DNA of 64,000 bases. Source: Coix lacryma-jobi var. lacryma-jobi. Lineage: Eukaryota; Streptophyta; Magnoliopsida; Poales; Poaceae. The notes under the pieces were generated by a model. The model was not told the origin of the DNA and did not search any database. It saw only the letters and a list, made by a program, of their open reading frames with translations. The stretch lies in contig VDCT01000088.1 in NCBI GenBank assembly GCA_009763385.1, positions 744,001 through 808,000 on the forward strand, written 5' to 3'. The position numbers and the translations under genes are program-made. Positions 23,729 to 36,230 of the stretch are shown here, one piece after another; positions within the stretch are counted from its first letter, which is position 1; each line of letters opens with the position of its first letter.

Positions 23729-24513
23729 TTCCCTAGCCGCACCATCAACACCATCGAAGTGTATTTCCGTGGCGTGGCTTATTTCTGGAGTGATCTCAAG
23801 GCCACCCAGGTCTTGGCTGGTGTAGGCCTTGGCGGCCCCGAGGGCCATGGTGGCACCATGAAGGACACCATGGAGGGCGACCTCATGTACCCTTGCGGGG
23901 ATGTTGGTCATCCTCTCCGCGACGTTGTCCCCAACGGCGTTCACGGAGTCATCCGCCTCGTTCCCCGCCTCTTGAAGGGCTTCCAGGCGGACGGTCAGGT
24001 CTGCAAATCGACAGGTAAAGCAGGATTGAGCGTGAGAATTCCGATCAAATAAGATTCCTCGGAAAAGGAGGAATACGGGCAACACGCGCACCCGATTCTG
24101 CGCATTGTTGGACCGCCCGAGAGGCCCTCACCTCTGCTTCCTCCAACGCCTTCTGTAGTTGGGCGATGTGGTCCTCGAGGAGACAGTTCCTAATAGTAGC
24201 CTCCGAGTGAAGGTTCTGCATTTCCATCATTCAACGGTAATGGCAGGTCGCCGTCGACTCGGAACTGCTGGAGGAGGTGTTCTCGGAGACTGACTCCATG
24301 CCGGGAGGAGGTACCATAGCAGCCGCAGCGTTGGGAGGACCCTCATCAATCCTAGTTGAAAGCAGAAGGAGAAGGTCAAATCAGACCTTGGAAGTAATGA
24401 GAACTAGAATCAATTAGGCATAAAGAAGAGACATACCTAATGCGGCGCTGGGGGCGGTAGCGAGAGTTCACTTCCTCCTCCGTGGGACGCTTCCCACGGT
24501 TGTTGTCCGCCAT
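23729..24513 (-). pseudogene. Element K antisense accessory gene, 3 exons, interrupted
   Basis: On the minus strand, exon 1 (24437-24513) begins MADNNRGKRPTEEEV and ends in an Arg-rich stretch. Intron 1 (24352-24436) is GTATGT...CTAG. Exon 2 (24077-24351) is Ser/Pro-rich and then coiled-coil (NCLLEDHIAQLQKALEEAEV). Intron 2 (24001-24076) is GTATTC...TTGCAG. Exon 3 (from 24000) is helical (VRLEALQEAGNEADD, then IPARVHEVALHGVLHGAT). The exons join in phase; one TGA lies in exon 2 at about 24234. It is antisense to K, between the lost pol and the 3' LTR. This is where Tat-lineage elements such as Grande carry an extra antisense ORF. Insertion of A removes its end. Function unknown. Confidence 0.65.
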
Positions 24514-24918
24514 TGGAAGGGGAAGAAAAGGGTTTTTGGAAGGCGAAGCTTTTGGCAAGAAAGAGGATTTTTGGATGGAAGGCAAAAGCAAGCAAGAAAT
24601 GTGCTCCGAATGTGACGGGAGATGGAGACGAAGAGGAGATTTATATTAAAAGATTGAATCTCAGGAAGGGAAAAGATGCCGCTTCGTACAATGTGTATAG
24701 AGCACTTGAGTGGGATGTTAAATCAACAGCACAGTTTTCAAGAGAAGAGCAACCGTCTTGCGTTAATCGTCAAGATACTGTTCAGATTGTTTGCAATAAC
24801 AAAAGGGGGGAAGAGGAAGAGTACTTGGCTGGTCGACTAAGAAATAAAGATAGTCGATCGGAACCTTAAAGAAAGAAGAATGACATTTTTAGAATAAAAT
24901 AAATTTTATCCCAAAATT
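24514..24918 (+). other. Element K sequence between accessory gene and PPT
   Basis: About 400 bases. A plus-strand ORF (24513-24869) exists but is low in recognisable features and overlaps the promoter side of the antisense gene. I treat it as non-coding. The start of the antisense transcript should lie here. Confidence 0.4.
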
Positions 24919-24929
24919 GGTGGGGCATG
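24919..24929 (+). other. Polypurine tract of K
   Basis: GGTGGGGCATG directly before the LTR start TGTTTACACC. It places this LTR as the 3' LTR of a plus-strand element whose body lay to the left. Confidence 0.6.
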
Positions 24930-26585
24930 TGTTTACACCAGATTTTGGACCGAGAAGTTTTGATATTTTGTAAACATAAATGGCCGGTTTATTAAGGAAA
25001 AAGATCGTCCTGAAAAAAATAATAAAAGGGGCGTATAAGTTGAAGGTCACCCAGAAGCTTCAGGTGGACCAGCACGATGGGCTTCGAAGATGTGTTGGAC
25101 TCGACCAAGGAGTCCAAGTTCGGGTCGTCTTTATTTTTCCTTCTTTGTAATTTACTCTTGTTAAAGCAGGAGTCAACCAGGTTATAAATAGCTAGAAACC
25201 CGGATTTTGTAAAGATCCCCAATCAATCAAACACAACCGGCCCTCGGCCAAAACCCTAGGAGTAGGAGTAACGTAGATCTCGGCGAGACCTTCAATCAGG
25301 CAGGGCTGCATCGGCATCGACCGACCTCTAGTTTGCTTGTAAGTTTCACCAATGGCTTGTGTCATCGTGTAATAAGGCTGCATTGGCATCGACCAACCTC
25401 ATGTTAAGCTATGGCATGGCTAGTTATCGGTCTAAGTTCATCTTCTGTAAGACTGTCTTGACTCTGATCAATCTCTTACTTTAGTCGATCTTGACTAGTT
25501 ATCGGCTCTATTAGTCCGGCAAGCTAATAGATTCATTAAGTTATCGATGTTGTTTCATGTTTTAATTTGTTTATTTATGTTCTAAACAACATCTTGCCCA
25601 ATCAAGATTGACAAAGTAGCTTGCACCTAAAGGATGCCTTGTATCGGCTGTTCTGAGATTTATACGCTCATAACAGAGGGAATAGCCGATATAAGCTTCT
25701 CATCGACTATTTTCGTCAATCTTGATTGTTACATGTTGTGTGTTTGAGATATTCGATAAAATCGTGATCTGGTTCAAGAATAGATAGATTTGATCTAGCA
25801 TATCTATTACGGCTGTATTTCCGAACCCCACTGATATATATGATAGATTGAGTTTGTTTGTCTTAGATCAAATCATGTTTTTATCGGGTAGATCTTGTTC
25901 GTGCTTCATGGACCCTTTATTGGTTGAAATAACCGATCCAGTTATGCTCTCTTCATAATATGTTCTTTTAAGTAGTTTGAAATCAATAGATCTACTTTAT
26001 GAACGAGACGGGATCTAGCTTGACCATCATCAAGGTTGCATGGAGACACCCACTGTTGATGTTTAAGTTATTTTATCGATTTATTTGTTATTACGGCTGC
26101 ATGGAGACACCCCACTGTTAACGAATAGAACTGCTCGTGCATTTAGTCGATACGTTGGTTTTATGCCTTTTGAAAGTACATATAGATCTTTATCTATCAA
26201 AGTCTCTTAAGCTTATCGGCTGTCTATTTATCATAAATATTCATCTCATACATGTTATAGCCGTTATGCTTCATATATTTTTCATCATTTTACATACAAT
26301 CTTATGGGAGTTGACTTTGTAGTCAATATCCTAAAGACAAATGGCTATATCAGAGCCGCATAATTTGGGACTGTCTGGCACCAAACCGGCAGGTTCCATG
26401 ATTTGATGATCTTTTTCTTGTCCTTGTCAATTACAGGTCAAATTGACTAGCACGCCCGAAGTCGATTCTGCTGAGAATCGGCACCACCACCTGCTGAAGG
26501 TCCAGGAGGTCAGGATTCGCTCTGTACCCCTCTGAGGACCATGTTCCGAGTGTTTGGCGCACCCGACCAAGATTTTGAGTCAACA
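24930..26585 (+). mobile_element. Element K 3' LTR (Tat-like Gypsy)
   Basis: 1656 bases, TGTTTACACC...GAGTCAACA, homologous along its length to the 5' LTR of F (30638-32283). TATAAATA at 25183-25190. A GGCTGCATGGAGACACC phrase is repeated at about 26032 and 26095. It is inserted in L's 5' LTR; the right flank CATTG should be one target copy. Confidence 0.85.
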
Positions 26586-27053
26586 CATTGATTATTACTT
26601 ACTGCTCATGCGCTAGGATGGAAATAACAGGCAAATCTTAGGATCGCCAGATCCCTTGTTTTATCTTTTTCACTAAAGTTCATCGGTGCTGACCTTGGCC
26701 TGCACACATCTGACGGTGTGCAGATTTCCTGCTTCCGAAGTACTGACTCTAGCAGGATTATGAGGTTTCGTGCCAACGCTCAAGTTTGGTTCAGATGATG
26801 GAGTCGATGTTGCGCTACGACATCTCTGATGACGCCCGTGAAGGAGGAGCCTTCACTCGATAGACTTCCGCTATAATAAACTCTGTAATAGGTGATACCC
26901 CAATGATGTAATGTTTATAACCATGTAATATTACAATGTATGATTGTGATATCGACTGTTATATGATAATATGATAAGAACAGTTCCTTGTTTTATCATA
27001 TTATAACTCATTTTATGGATTTTCCATTCATGGAAAATTGAGGATGTTTTAGT
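26586..27053 (+). mobile_element. Element L 5' LTR remnant
   Basis: Last part of a Gypsy LTR, judged from the Met-type primer site right after it and the CTTCCGCTATAATAAACTCTG phrase near 26869, which resembles the ends of related LTRs. A strong inverted repeat TAATATGATAA...TTATCATATTA spans about 26968-27003. The upstream part is lost to K's insertion. Confidence 0.6.
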
Positions 27054-27066
27054 TGGTATCCAAGCC
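27054..27066 (+). other. Primer binding site of L
   Basis: TGGTATCCAAGCC, a variant of the initiator-Met tRNA primer site TGGTATCAGAGCC. Confidence 0.65.
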
Positions 27067-29204
27067 ATACTTGACCTTAGGACGAAACCTCAGGACCCAA
27101 ACACTAGTATAGAAGCCAAACATCTCGTCTAATAATTGCTGACACTTGATTCTTTTCCCCATATTGACTTATGCTACTTACTAACACTCTTAGCCCAGAA
27201 GACCTGTGTAGAAAAGAACATACCCCATGACTTCCCACGCTAGATGGCAGATGTGTGAGACTTGAAGGTTTAAAGAGTCACCCTAAGTCAACACTATGCA
27301 TATAGGAGTTGTAATGCTGTCTGATTGCCTGGATCTTGTGTTTCTGTGCTTTCATTAGTTTTTACTCCTTAAGTGTAATTCGTAGAGCTATTTTTATATA
27401 ATGACTCTGGACCCTTTTTATCTCGGGATAGGTCCAACCCAAGACCCTCCATGTAGTATATAAGTGACCAAACTACCCAAAGTTACGAAACGATGCACCA
27501 TGTCCTTCTAGACTATTTACAAAAACAAAAGAAGATTTGATTTCTAAACTTCAACTTCAAAATTTCCCCCTATTTGGTTGAAAAATATCCTTTCAAAAGC
27601 CTAAATCAACATTGTTTTCAAACAAAGAAAATGGTTTGAAAACTCTTTAAAAGAGAAGAGTCTTCCAAAGTTTACAAAGAAAACGATTTATATTTTCAAC
27701 CTTGAACTTGTCTTGGATTTTAAAAGCAACTATTCTAATTTGTTTTCAATGTATATTTCAAAATTTGATTAAAAAATGATTTCTCTTTAAAAACCATGTT
27801 ATTTACAAAATCCCTACTTTCCAAAATCTGTTGTAGATTTAAAAAGCTCTTGTTTTCCAAAAATATTTTCAAAAAAAAGTGTGTTTTGTTTTCAAAATCA
27901 AAAGGAATTCAAAAGATTTGAATGGCAAAACCCTTTTCAAAAATAAAAGTCCGTAGTTTTTATCTTAAATACAACACTTTCAAAACGCCTGGCTCAACTT
28001 TATTTCAAAACCTTGTGATTTAGACCAAAGAGCCATGATCCTCTTCAAAATCTCTCAATTACAAATGGATTTATAAAACCAAAAGTTGTTGCAAAAAATA
28101 TATAAATAAATATATATATATTGTCTTTCAATCTTATTTTCAAAATGTATACTAGTTAAAAAGAGTCTTCTAAATTTCGAATTTGACTGCAAAAGGCTTT
28201 TAAAATGGGATTTATTTTGAATCGTCCTTGAAAACTAGCTTGCTTTTATTTTCAAAAGTGCATGGAGTAATGCCTCTTTTAAAAGTATCTTTCGAAATAA
28301 TTTGATCTCAAAACATATTGGAAAGCAAAATGTGTATCTTCATTTCAAAAACCCTCCAATATACTTATTTCAAAATATCACCTCTAGACTTCGAAAAGTT
28401 TTGCAAAAACTTACTTTCAAAAGGATTTGGATAAAGAATTTGAATTCTATCCCAAAAACCCTTTTCCCTCTTTCGATTTAAAAGAAGGATTCAAAAAAGT
28501 TTGTGAAAATCCATTTCTATAGTAAAAGTCCTACCCTATAATGTTTTCCCTATTTTAAAGATTGCCAAGAGGTTAAATGTAAAAAGGTCTTTAAAAATAT
28601 ATTTTCTAAAACCTATGTTTATCAAAACCACAACTTTCCTTTTCAAAAGAGTTTTATATAAAAGGTGATTTGAAAAGTTTTCAAAATCCCCGCTTTGTTT
28701 TATCGAGCTTAAGGAAGTTTTTAACCAAACCGCCTTTATTTGCGAAAATCATTCCTCGATTTAAATGTTTTCAAAAACTCTCTCATTTAGAAAGACATTA
28801 GAAAAAAGAGGATGTTTTGCAAAAACATGGTTTTTACCAAAACTATTTCGTGGGTTTCCTGAAAACATTTTGAACAAAAGATTTGATTTCGAAAATCGAA
28901 CTGATTTCCTAAGAGGATTTGAAATGCCAGTTTATTTTTCCAAAACTAACCTTTAAGTTTGCTTTTCCAAAAAAAATGTTTACAAAAGTTTTTTCAACTA
29001 GAATTTAAAAATGGATTTCCTAAAAAAGAATTTACCCTACTTTGTGAAACAATGTTTCTCCATTATAAAAGGACTTCTGAAACCAAATGTTTCCAAAACT
29101 CCTCTTCAAATGCTAGAGTTCAAAATCAAATGCATTAATACCATGTGACAACGAAGACCTGACTCATTGACACTAACTTCTAAATCTCGAGGACGAGATC
29201 CTTG
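27067..29204 (+). other. Element L interior: gene-less, with a TTTTCAAAA-rich tract
   Basis: No gag or pol. From about 27540 to 29110 the sequence is AT-rich, and the words TTTCAAAA, TTTTGAAAA or their variants recur every few tens of bases. The last 70 bases (ATCTCGAGGACGAGATCC) look like the normal end of a Gypsy body. L is therefore a non-autonomous derivative whose coding region is missing or replaced. Confidence 0.6.
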
Positions 29205-29218
29205 CAAGGTGGGTGGAC
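29205..29218 (+). other. Polypurine tract of L
   Basis: CAAGGTGGGTGGAC precedes TGTAACAACCC. It is a degenerate purine-rich tract in the expected place. Confidence 0.55.
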
Positions 29219-29492
29219 TGTAACAACCCAAAAATTCAGACTTTTTCAAATTTTTCTGTGATTGTGTAGAGCACGTAGTTGCAAGCGGAACCGGGAACAA
29301 TTTATAATTAAATTGTTGCATTCATATAGTATTGCTTGTAGGAGTTTGCCAGAGATTCTTTTTACAACTTAAGTCTTAAGTTAGAAAGCACATTTCCATA
29401 GCAACCTCCTTGTATTTCTCTTGGGATTATCTTGAGTTTCTCTCAACGAACCCTCTCCTCTTCCTTAGCCCAGCCTGATCGGCCCAGCCCGC
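29219..29492 (+). mobile_element. Element L 3' LTR, first 274 bases
   Basis: Starts TGTAACAACCC, the Gypsy-type start shared in form with C and E, and is cut at 29492 by M. No gene. Confidence 0.6.
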
Positions 29493-30637
29493 TGTTGGCG
29501 GTTCTTAACGCACATTTTATACCGCCAACTTTTATCTAAAACGTGCACTTTCAGAACCAAAACTTATAATTAGGACTTAAACTAACAACTTCCATGAGTT
29601 TTGGATATATCAATTATCTTGCAGGAATCACAGGTAAAACTACACTTGGGATGGGCCAAAAGTGCATACCAAATTCAACATATCAAGGCCCAGCACTTCC
29701 GGACCATACGAATATGAGAAATAGAGCTCAAAGCCCATCAATACTCCAAACCAGACCCAACAACCTCGATGGACATGGCCCACACTATCTCAGGGACCCA
29801 CCAGAGCAAGTCGGGCATGAGAGCAAGTCGGCCGCACCACTAGGTGCACGACTCGAGCCCGACTTTGGTCGGTGGCTCGTTACCGCCTTCCTCACGTCGG
29901 TTGTTGGGGTTTGCAACGTTCAATGTATCTGCAACGTCGATTTGGAGGTCGGTTTTACACTTTCCAAGTGGAGAGAAGAGGATCTCTACCCCTCCAAGGC
30001 ATCTCCACTATAAAAGAAGGGCCCCAAGAGCTTCTACAACATATTCAATTATTCATTCAATTAGTTGTAGAGTAGTGTAGTTCCATTCCCACCTTGTGAA
30101 GGATCCATTCAAGAGAAGAAGTAGTGCTACATTCTAGCTCTAGTAGCTACTTAGAAGAGGGAGCGAGTGAGTGCAAGTCGGAGAAGTGCCGGGGCTGTCG
30201 GCTACCTCCTCAGGTGTACATCTACAATTTGCGGAAGGAATACCAGAATTGCCGGTACGACTTCGCTTGTACCTCAATGAATCACAATACTATTTAGAGT
30301 ATTAAGGTTCATGTTTATCTTTGTATTCAAGTTCTTATCATGTTCTATCTTTTCACTAACTTAGTTTGTTGGACCAATCATTCACCTTCTGGTGGGTGCT
30401 CTAGTAAGAGGGTACAAGTCCTTATCACCGCTAGAGTAGTGGCCCTTAGTGTAGACGCGGTGTTTAGGCTAAGTGGTTACAGGTTTGTTGCATGGGTCTC
30501 CATGGTTGAGGAGGTAGGTGGCAGGTGGTGATAGCCCTGTCCGTCCTTCGTAATCCACCCACATTTGGGATACTAGGTAGAGCTATATCGGCATAGACTG
30601 GGAAACCAGTTTCACCCGTTGACCGAAGCAAACTACG
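29493..30637 (+). mobile_element. Element M: LTR-like segment, cut by F
   Basis: Starts TGTTGGCGGTTCTTAACG, similar to the start of solo LTR H. A TATAAAAG promoter motif lies at about 30010, followed by an AGAGGGAGCGAGTGAG leader-like stretch. It runs up to the F LTR at 30638; its own end is not in the window. ORFs here are short and unrecognised. Confidence 0.5.
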
Positions 30638-32283
30638 TGTTTACATCAGATTTTGGACCAAGAAGATTGTTATTTTGTAAGCACAAATGGCTGGTTTATT
30701 AAGGAAGGAATTGGCCGGAAAAATAAGCTTATGTGGGTACAAGCGTGACTAGGAGAATTCGTATGGACCAGCATGACGGGCTTCAAAAGCGTGTCGGGCT
30801 CGGCCAAGAAAATCAAGTCTGGATCGTCTTTTGTTTTCATGTAACCTAGTCGTGTTAGGACAGGAGTCAATCAGGTTATATATAGCTAGAAACCCAGATT
30901 TTGAAAGATATCATCCAATCAATCAACATACCGACCACCGGCCAAAACCCTAGGAGTAGGAGTAACGTAGATCTCGGCGAGACCTTCAATCAGGCAGGGC
31001 TGCATCGGCTTCGACCGACATCTGGTTTGCTTGTAAGTTTCACCAATGGTTCATGTCATTGTACGATAAGGCTGTATTTGGCATCGATCAAACTCTTGTT
31101 AAGCTATGACATGGCTAGTTATCGGTCTAAGTTCGTCTTTTGTAAGGCTGTCTTGACTCTGATCAATCTCTTACTTTAGTCGATCTTGACTAGTTATCGG
31201 CTCTATTGGTTTGGCAAACTAATAGATTCATTAAGTTATCAATGTTGTTTTATGTTTTAATTCGTTTCTTTATGTTTTAAACAACATCTTGCCCAATCAA
31301 GATTGACAAAGTATCTTAAGCTTAAAGGACGCTTAGTCTCGGCTATCCTGAGGTTTTTCATACTCACAATAGAAAAAATAGCCGATTCAAGCTTCTTATC
31401 GACTATTTTGTCAATCTTGGTTGTTACATGTTGTGTGTCCGAGATATCCGATAAAACTATGATTTTGATCTAAGAACAAGTAAATTTGATCTAGCATGTC
31501 TATTATGGCTGTATTTTCAAACCCCACTGATATATATGGTAGATTAGATTTGCTTCATCTTAAGTCGAATCATGATTCTAACGGATAGATCTTGTTCGTG
31601 CTTCATGGACCCTGCATCGGCTAAAGTAGCTGATCCAGTTATGGTTTCTTCATAATGTATACTTTTAGGCAACTTGGAACCAACGCATCTGCTTGTAACA
31701 TTGGACGTGATCTAGTTCGGTCATCATTATGGCTGCATGGAGACACCCCACTATTGATGATTAAGCTATTTTATCGATCTATTTGTTATTATGGCTGCAT
31801 GGAAACACCCCACTATTAATAGATAGAACTACCTGTGCAATTAGTCGATACGTTGATTTCATGCTGTTTGGACGTACATATAGATCTTTATTCTGCTAAT
31901 ATGTTTAAGCTTATTGGCTGTTCACCTCTTTTGAATGTCTCTTTATACATACCATAGTCGTTCTACTTTATATCTTTATTAATGCTTCATGCAATCTTTT
32001 GGGAGTTGACTTGGTAGTCAATATCCTAATAAAAAATGGCTATATCAAAGCCGTACAAATTGGAACTGTCTGGCACCAAACCGGCAGGTTCCACAATTTG
32101 ACAATTTTTTCTTCTCCTTGTCAATTACAGGTCAAATTGACTGGCACACCCAAAGTCGAGCTCACTGAGATTCGGCATCGCTACCCGTTGAAGGTTCAGG
32201 AGGTCAGGACCTTGCTCTGTACGCCCTCTAAGGACCGTGTGCTCGAGTGTGTTGGCGCGACTGACCAAATTTTTATGTCAACA
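30638..32283 (+). mobile_element. Element F 5' LTR (Tat-like Gypsy)
   Basis: 1646 bases, TGTTTACATC...ATGTCAACA, the same family as K's LTR. TATATATA at 30877-30884. Left flank CTACG (30633-30637) should be the target copy; the right copy is outside the window. The leader after the LTR contains GCACGCCTGGTGGGAC (32295), a likely primer site whose tRNA I cannot name. Confidence 0.88.
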
Positions 32284-32323
32284 CATTCTTCTAGCACGCC
32301 TGGTGGGACACAATCGTCTGATC

Positions 32324-34627
32324 ATGACAATCAATAACGAAGATGTGTTGAACGTGAGAATGGAGGAACTTCCAGATGAGCTTTGACGCCTGATAGAAGA
32401 AACTGTTGAACAGTATCGTTACATGTGTCTGTTGAGCTTCAGTAAAAACAGGGATAAGAAGATTATCCAGAAGTCTCATCTTCCAAGGGTGGTTCTAGAT
32501 GGACATGTTGATCCAATGGTTCAGGTCCAACACAATGCCATGCAAGAGGTGATCAGCAAAGCAATGTCCTCTACTCTGATGAATCAAAACAAAGTTTTTC
32601 TCAAGAGTCTCATGAATGCCATTAAGGAGGCCTTCAACTTAGGCTATGATAGGAGAGGTCCAGCATATACCATTCGAAATAATTAAGGAGCTGGAACTTC
32701 TGGTGGACCACAGATCAATGGCCCTAATGGCAATGGAAACCAAATGATTGTCAGCCCTGGGGGCATGACGCCGCAGCCAATGCAACAGCCGAATATGAGT
32801 AATAACATACACTCATTGGCTATAAAAATAGCTCCCCATGCAAGGCACATTACTAGAGATTTCAATGCACCACCGTATCAAGGGAGTGTGGCACCTGGTG
32901 ATATTCCTCCTGGATATCATTATGTTTTAGATTTTTATACCTTGGACGCTCAGGAGAACCCACAATATCATGGCAAAGCCTTCGGGGGGCAGAACATCGG
33001 ATATCATGGGCCGGTGAATCCAATTGATCAGCTGATGAGTCGGGTCACTGACTTGGTTCAAAAGCAATTTGGCTTAACGCCAAAATCTATGATGACTGGA
33101 TACAAGAAACCATATCCAGAGTGGTTTGATCAGGTTGTTCTTCCTCCAAGATATAGAATCCCTGATTTTACCAAATTCACAGGAACCGGCTCAGTGACGA
33201 CCATGGAACATATTACTCAGTTTTTAGTCCAGCTCGGGGAAGTTGGTGATGAATTAGCACTTAAAGTCAGATTATTTCCTTTATCCCTGTCTGGTTCAGC
33301 TTTCTCATGGTTTTCATATCTGCCACCCAATTCCATTCAAAGCTGGGAGGATTTGGAAGACAAGTTCCATAAATACTTTGAGTCTAGGGTATTGGAAAAA
33401 GTCCTTGTAGACTTAGTCGATACGAGGCAAGGAAATAATGAATCTGGATGCCAGTATCTTCAGAGATTCAGAGAGATTAAAAATCAATGCTATACCTTAT
33501 CATTGTTAGATTCAGAAATTGTCACCATTGCAATTCAGGGGCAGGTACCTACCATCAGAGAAAAAATCAGCTTTGGTTGTAACAATATAGCCGATTTAGC
33601 TAAGAAGGTGGCAAATATTGATGCTCATAATTAGTACAATCAGGTTTTCAAACCCAAGAAAGCCTGTAATGCAGAGAGTCATTTCTTCTCACGAGAGGAA
33701 GACAATAGTTCAAATGATGAAAGTGAAGATGAAATGGCTGCTGTGGACTGGGCTTGGAAGAACAACGAGTAAATGTCGTGGGAAAAAGCTAAAAGTACCG
33801 AGAAAGATGTAAAATATAGCTTTGACATTACTAAAGCCGATAAGATATTTGACTACTTGCTAGAGAAGGGTCAAATCAAGTTAACTGGGAATCATAATAT
33901 CCCATCGGCTGAAGAGCTCAAAAATAAAAGGTACTGCAAATTTCATAACTCTGGTACTCATACTACTAACGATTGCCGAGTTTTCAGAGATATGATCCAG
34001 AGGGCTGTCGTCAAAGGAAGGATTGGCCTAGAAAAGGCCAAAGGTATGAGCATCAATGGCCATCCTTTTCCACAGAACATGGTGGCTCCTGCACCTCGGA
34101 GTGAGATCAAAGTGTTAACTTCTGACAAAGCCAAGGTAGCTGGGATGGTTGATCCAAAGAAACAGCTAACAGCCAGGGAGTATCAGGAAATGAAAGGAAA
34201 GAAGAATACCGATCAGCATGATCAACCTGAAACTTCAAAATCTGGTGAAGCAAGAAGGCGCCCGACTGTCAGGATCTTATTGAACAAATGGCAATGTCAG
34301 AAAGAGAGGAGCCAAATGCAAAGAGAAAGAGATGAGCAAGAGTATCAAGAGTGGCTTGAAGAGGAAGAGTATAAAAGGTCTCGTGAAGAAGAAAGGCTTG
34401 TCAGGGATGAAGAAAAGAATCACTGGGACTGCCCTTTCTTCAGACATTGTTGGAATGAAGGACTGAAGCTCCCCACTCTTCGTAATTGCCCGGAATACAG
34501 TGATCAGTATTGGGAGTATAGGCAGTCGAGAGACAACCGTCGATCTGTACATGAAAGATTAAGATTTGAAAAGACAGATCGACGCATAAAAATGAAAATG
34601 TTCATAATCGGCTTGGAGAAAGATTAA
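32324..34627 (+). pseudogene. Element F gag
   Basis: One frame from ATG 32324 to 34627, broken by TGA 32384-32386, TAA 32684-32686, TAG 33632-33634 and TAA 33770-33772. The capsid gag domain is around 33110-33590 (WFDQVVLPPRYRIPDFTKFTG, SAFSWFSYLPPNSIQSWEDLEDKFHKYF, YLQRFREIKNQCY). The C-terminal part has a retroviral-type finger, YCKFHNSGTHTTNDC, and long charged helices (QMQRERDEQEYQEWLEEEEYK region). A second finger-like WDCPFFRHCWNEG follows. This fits Tat-lineage Gypsy gag. Confidence 0.87.
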
Positions 34628-34674
34628 CCGATCATGATCATCCTTGGCAAAAGGGAAAATGGTGTCCTAGTGGC

Positions 34675-35454
34675 TTGACCAAAAGCCAGAAGAGACGGGT
34701 TCAAAGACTAAGAAATGATGAGATCCAGAAGAAGAAACCCAAAGTCTGGCAGGTAAAACAAATAGCCGATAAGGATGAGTCATCGGCTAATATCGCTGCT
34801 CTGTTCATGCTACCTACTGAGTTTAGATCCTCTGATCATGAATCTGTTGATGAAGAAGCAGTTGCGCAGTGGATCTATCAAGCAGAAGAGGCCACGTTTC
34901 AAAAACCCGAGAGACATTCCCATCTGAAAGCTTTGTATTTGAAAGGGTTTGTTGATGGAAGGCCTCTGAATAGGATGTTAGTTGATGGAGGGGTAGCTGT
35001 TAATTTGATGCCATATGCCACCTTTAGAAAGCTTGGCAAGACTACAGAAGACTTGACTCAGACCGATATGAGGTTGACCGACTTTGCTGGCAACGTATCG
35101 GCTACTAAAGGTGCTATGTGTGTTGAGTTAACGATTGGCAGTAAGAGTATGTCGACTACTTTCTTTGTGGTCGATGCAAAAGGATCCTATAGTGTGCTTC
35201 TTGGAATGGATTGGATCCACACCAATTATTTTGTTCCATCTACCATGCATCAGAATGTAATTCAGTGGATCAGCGATACTGTGGAACTGGTACCAGCCGA
35301 TTCAACTGTTAGTGTTGCTTACTCAGACCCTGATGTCTGGAACTTTGATAGCAAGGAGTGCTTTTCTGGGAAGGCTCTTGAAGAAGACTTTCTCAAAACA
35401 ACTGATGATAGTCAACAGCCGATCCAAGCAGTCGGCTTCAAAAAATATATTTAA
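34675..35454 (+). pseudogene. Element F protease
   Basis: Retropepsin region in a frame shifted from gag. The active-site motif reads LVDGGVAVNLMPYATF, the DGG form typical of Tat elements, followed by VLLGMDWIHTN, where the family usually has an Arg before Asp-Trp. It ends at TAA 35452-35454. Confidence 0.85.
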
Positions 35455-35539
35455 TGGATTGTACGATTAATGAAGATGAGAGTAAGATGGGTAAGGGTTT
35501 CACATCGGCTGATGAACTGGAAACGGTGATAAGCCAAGG

Positions 35540-36230
35540 TTGACATATATCAGTGCCAAGTTGGATCCCAAGTTTAGACAAGAACTTATTACATTGTTAA
35601 AAGAGTATAAAGAATGTTTTTCCTGGGATTATTCCATAATGCCTGGTCTTGATCGATCGTTGGTTGAGCATCGACTACCTATCAAACATGGGAGTCGGCC
35701 TGTAAAACAAGCTCTGAGGAGGATTAAAGCAGAAGTTGTGGCTGATGTAAAAGCGGAAATTACTCGGCTTTATGAGGCTAACTTCATTTGGTAATGTAGA
35801 TATGCTGAATGGGTATCTAGTGTAGTCCTTGTATATAAGAAAAATGGAAAAATGAGAGTTTGCATTGATTTTAGGGATTTGAATAAAGCTACCCCGATGG
35901 ATGGCTATCCAATGCCAGTGGCAGATATGTTGGTCGACGCAGCAGCAGGACATAAGGTGATCAGTTTTATGGATGGCAATGCTGGTTATAACCAAATTTT
36001 TATGGCAGAGGAAGATGTACATAAAACTGCATTCAGATGTCTGGGTGCTATAGGCTTATATGAATGGGTGGTCATGACTTTCGGGCTTAAGAATGTCGGT
36101 GCAACTTAACGGAGGGCTATGAATTATATTTTTCACGAGTTGATCGGCAGAAGCGTAGAGATTTACATTGATGATGTAGTTGTAAAGTGTAGGGATTATC
36201 AAAGGCATCTTAAGGATGTTAGTGAGCTCT
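35540..36230 (+). pseudogene. Element F RT, truncated by D
   Basis: N-terminal RT with LLKEYKECFSWDYSIMPGLD, HRLPIKHG, then after a TAA (35792-35794) MRVCIDFRDLNKATPMDGYPMP, YNQIFMAEEDVHKTAF and VVMTFGLKN. After another TAA near 36107 comes the catalytic IYIDDVVVK, which is intact. The reading breaks off at about 36215-36230 where D begins. RNase H and integrase would lie beyond D. Confidence 0.85.

Noticed and set aside
24513..24869. 118-codon plus-strand ORF downstream of K's accessory gene
   Set aside because: Charged low-complexity composition, no family recognised, and it overlaps the start of the better supported antisense gene.
29594..30080. Protein-coding gene in segment M
   Set aside because: Three overlapping frames, no domain, and a TATA/leader layout that fits an LTR.
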